Below, piece by piece: positions 5,002 through 5,898 of a stretch of 5,898 bases of DNA. Under the pieces are notes generated by a model. The model worked only from the letters and a program-made list of their open reading frames with translations, was not told the DNA's origin and made no database searches. Numbering within the stretch: position 1 is the first letter of the stretch; every line of letters starts with the position of its first letter. The translations under genes and the position numbers were made by a program. Source of the DNA: Anaerolineales bacterium (GTDB lineage Bacteria; Chloroflexota; Anaerolineae; 4572-78; J111); assembly GCA_012032575.1 (NCBI GenBank), contig JAAUSP010000485.1, positions 1-5,898 on the forward strand. Direction: 5' to 3'.

Positions 5002-5715
5002 ATGATTGCTCATTCTTTCCAATGTCCGGCTTGTGGCGCTCCCCTGCTACCAAGGGGGAACATCGCGCTTATAAGCTGTCCGTACTGCCAAACGTCGGTG
5101 GTGGTGCCCGAAGAACTGCGGCAAGCGTCAGAAGTGGCGGGCTGGACCACGCTTGTCTATGACCATTTTACTGCCAATGACAACAACTGGCTGGTCGGAA
5201 GTATGCCCAGCGACTATTTCGCCAAACTAAACCAGGTTATTGCCGACGGGCGCTATCGCTGGGAAGCCCTGGTCAGCCGGGCCTCCAGTATGACCACGGC
5301 CTGGTTAACCGGCTACACCCTCTCCGATTTTCATCTGATTGTCAACGGTAAACATCTGAGCGGCAGCAAAACCGGCAGCAGTTTTGGCGTACTTTTCCGG
5401 CTTCAGGATAACCATAATTTCTATTCGTTTCGGCTGACAGACAGCCAGTTCTTTGCCGTTGCGGTGGTAACAGACAGCCAATGGCGGCAGATTGTAGACT
5501 GGACCCGCAGCAGCGCCATCAAGCCCTATGGGGTCAATCAACTGGAGGTCATCGGGCGTGACACGCACTTTACCTTTTTGATCAACGGGCAGACCGTGAG
5601 TGAAGTTGATGATAGCCAATACCGTCAGGGGTTGGTCGGATTAGCCATCGAGGGCTACACCGTTGGCGAAGAAATAAGTTTTGATTTTATGGACATCACT
5701 TTGCGTGCGCCTTGA
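5002..5715 (+). CDS. Zinc-ribbon plus concanavalin/lectin-like domain protein
   Basis: 237 residues. The N-terminus carries a zinc ribbon, C8-P-A-C11 and C26-P-Y-C29, ending in the SVVVPEELR segment seen in such ribbons. From about residue 50 the sequence is beta-rich with a pattern of W, F and Y strand residues (VYDHFTANDNNWLVG, RYRWEALVS, SFGVLFRLQDNHNFYSFRL, VNQLEVIGRDTHFTFLINGQ, GLVGLAIEGY), typical of a concanavalin A/laminin-G-like jelly roll as in DUF1080-like domains. It probably binds a carbohydrate or another ligand; catalysis is not indicated. There is no signal peptide, so it is cytosolic or tethered through partners. The start at 5002 follows AGAGGAGA (4983-4990). The stop is 2 nt before the next ATG, so the two genes are probably an operon. 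Frame and length look intact. Confidence 0.85.
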   Translation: MIAHSFQCPACGAPLLPRGNIALISCPYCQTSVVVPEELRQASEVAGWTTLVYDHFTANDNNWLVGSMPSDYFAKLNQVIADGRYRWEALVSRASSMTTAWLTGYTLSDFHLIVNGKHLSGSKTGSSFGVLFRLQDNHNFYSFRLTDSQFFAVAVVTDSQWRQIVDWTRSSAIKPYGVNQLEVIGRDTHFTFLINGQTVSEVDDSQYRQGLVGLAIEGYTVGEEISFDFMDITLRAP

Positions 5716-5717
5716 CC

Positions 5718-5898
5718 ATGATGAATCCCCTGCTGCAAAAACTGAGCGGCGGCGACCGGCGCTCGATTGGGCGCGCGGATGAAGTAGCTGCCGAGGTGCT
5801 GGCCGAGCCGGCCCTGTTTCCGCTGCTCTTTGAGGGCATGCTCAGCGACGATCCGCTGATCCGCATGCGGGCGGCGGATGCGGTCGAGAAAATAACCG
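5718..5898 (+). CDS. HEAT-like repeat protein, 3'-truncated by window edge
   Basis: Starts at ATG 5718 (or ATG 5721) two bases after the zinc-ribbon gene's stop, so it is likely translated by coupling; there is no clear RBS of its own. The first 60 residues read MMNPLLQKLSGGDRRSIGRA and continue with paired helices, ending FEGMLSDDPLIRMRAADAVEKIT. The DDPLIRMRAADAVEKI segment is the typical second-helix signature of HEAT/Armadillo-like repeats, which mediate protein-protein contacts. The GGDRRSIGRADEVAAEVL opening is shared with a small family of HEAT-like hypothetical proteins of related bacteria that I recall but cannot name. It probably works with the zinc-ribbon protein as a binding partner. 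The C-terminal part is outside the window. Confidence 0.75.
   Translation, partial: MMNPLLQKLSGGDRRSIGRADEVAAEVLAEPALFPLLFEGMLSDDPLIRMRAADAVEKIT

Noticed and set aside
5305..5619. Minus-strand 104-codon open frame
   Set aside because: It is a shadow of the zinc-ribbon/lectin-like gene, with no RBS or domain.

Overview
The window reads as a piece of a bacterial chromosome, most likely from a Chloroflexota (Anaerolineae-like) organism. This is an inference. It rests on the style of several proteins (a zinc-ribbon/lectin-like protein, a HEAT-like protein, and a short-helical N-terminus protein typical of multidomain bacteria) and on GC-rich dyad repeats between genes. No rRNA, tRNA or marker gene fixes the taxonomy; a filamentous cyanobacterium or a Thiotrichales-like gammaproteobacterium cannot be excluded.

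Region 1 (1-513): the 3' part of a small membrane-anchored hypothetical protein, then a short gap with a possible weak terminator. Region 2 (514-2516): a Type II restriction-modification pair. A permuted (beta-class) amino-methyltransferase of the TSPPYWG type, probably N4-cytosine, overlaps by ATGA a NotI/EagI-family restriction endonuclease with the family's four-cysteine metal site and the D...ExQ catalytic residues. Both genes are interrupted by single-base indels in the sequence as given: three in the methyltransferase and one in the nuclease. Most lie in homopolymer runs, and the protein reads continuously once they are allowed for. The locus looks AT-richer than the right half of the window.

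Region 3 (2478-2705): a REP/RAYT relic. Two palindromic REP sequences flank the first ~10 codons and the last ~38 codons of a REP-associated tyrosine transposase, with the catalytic middle deleted. The left REP palindrome supplies the last ~13 codons and the stop of the nuclease. Region 4 (2740-3597): a helical-hairpin plus beta-rich protein of unknown function. It probably carries one more single-base indel, because its real C-terminus can be read in another frame and stops inside a perfect 12-bp hairpin at 3531-3565.

Region 5 (3598-4126): no convincing gene, several dyads. Region 6 (4127-4741): a LysE/RhtB-type exporter. Region 7 (4742-5001): a structured intergenic segment with two mutually exclusive hairpins and a tiny hydrophobic ORF. 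Region 8 (5002-5898): a zinc-ribbon/concanavalin-like protein followed at 2 nt by a HEAT-like protein running off the window.

The most interesting material is the rare NotI-type R-M system, its REP/RAYT scar, and the cluster of indels. The indels are either real decay of a defence locus or homopolymer sequencing error, and the sequence alone does not settle which.
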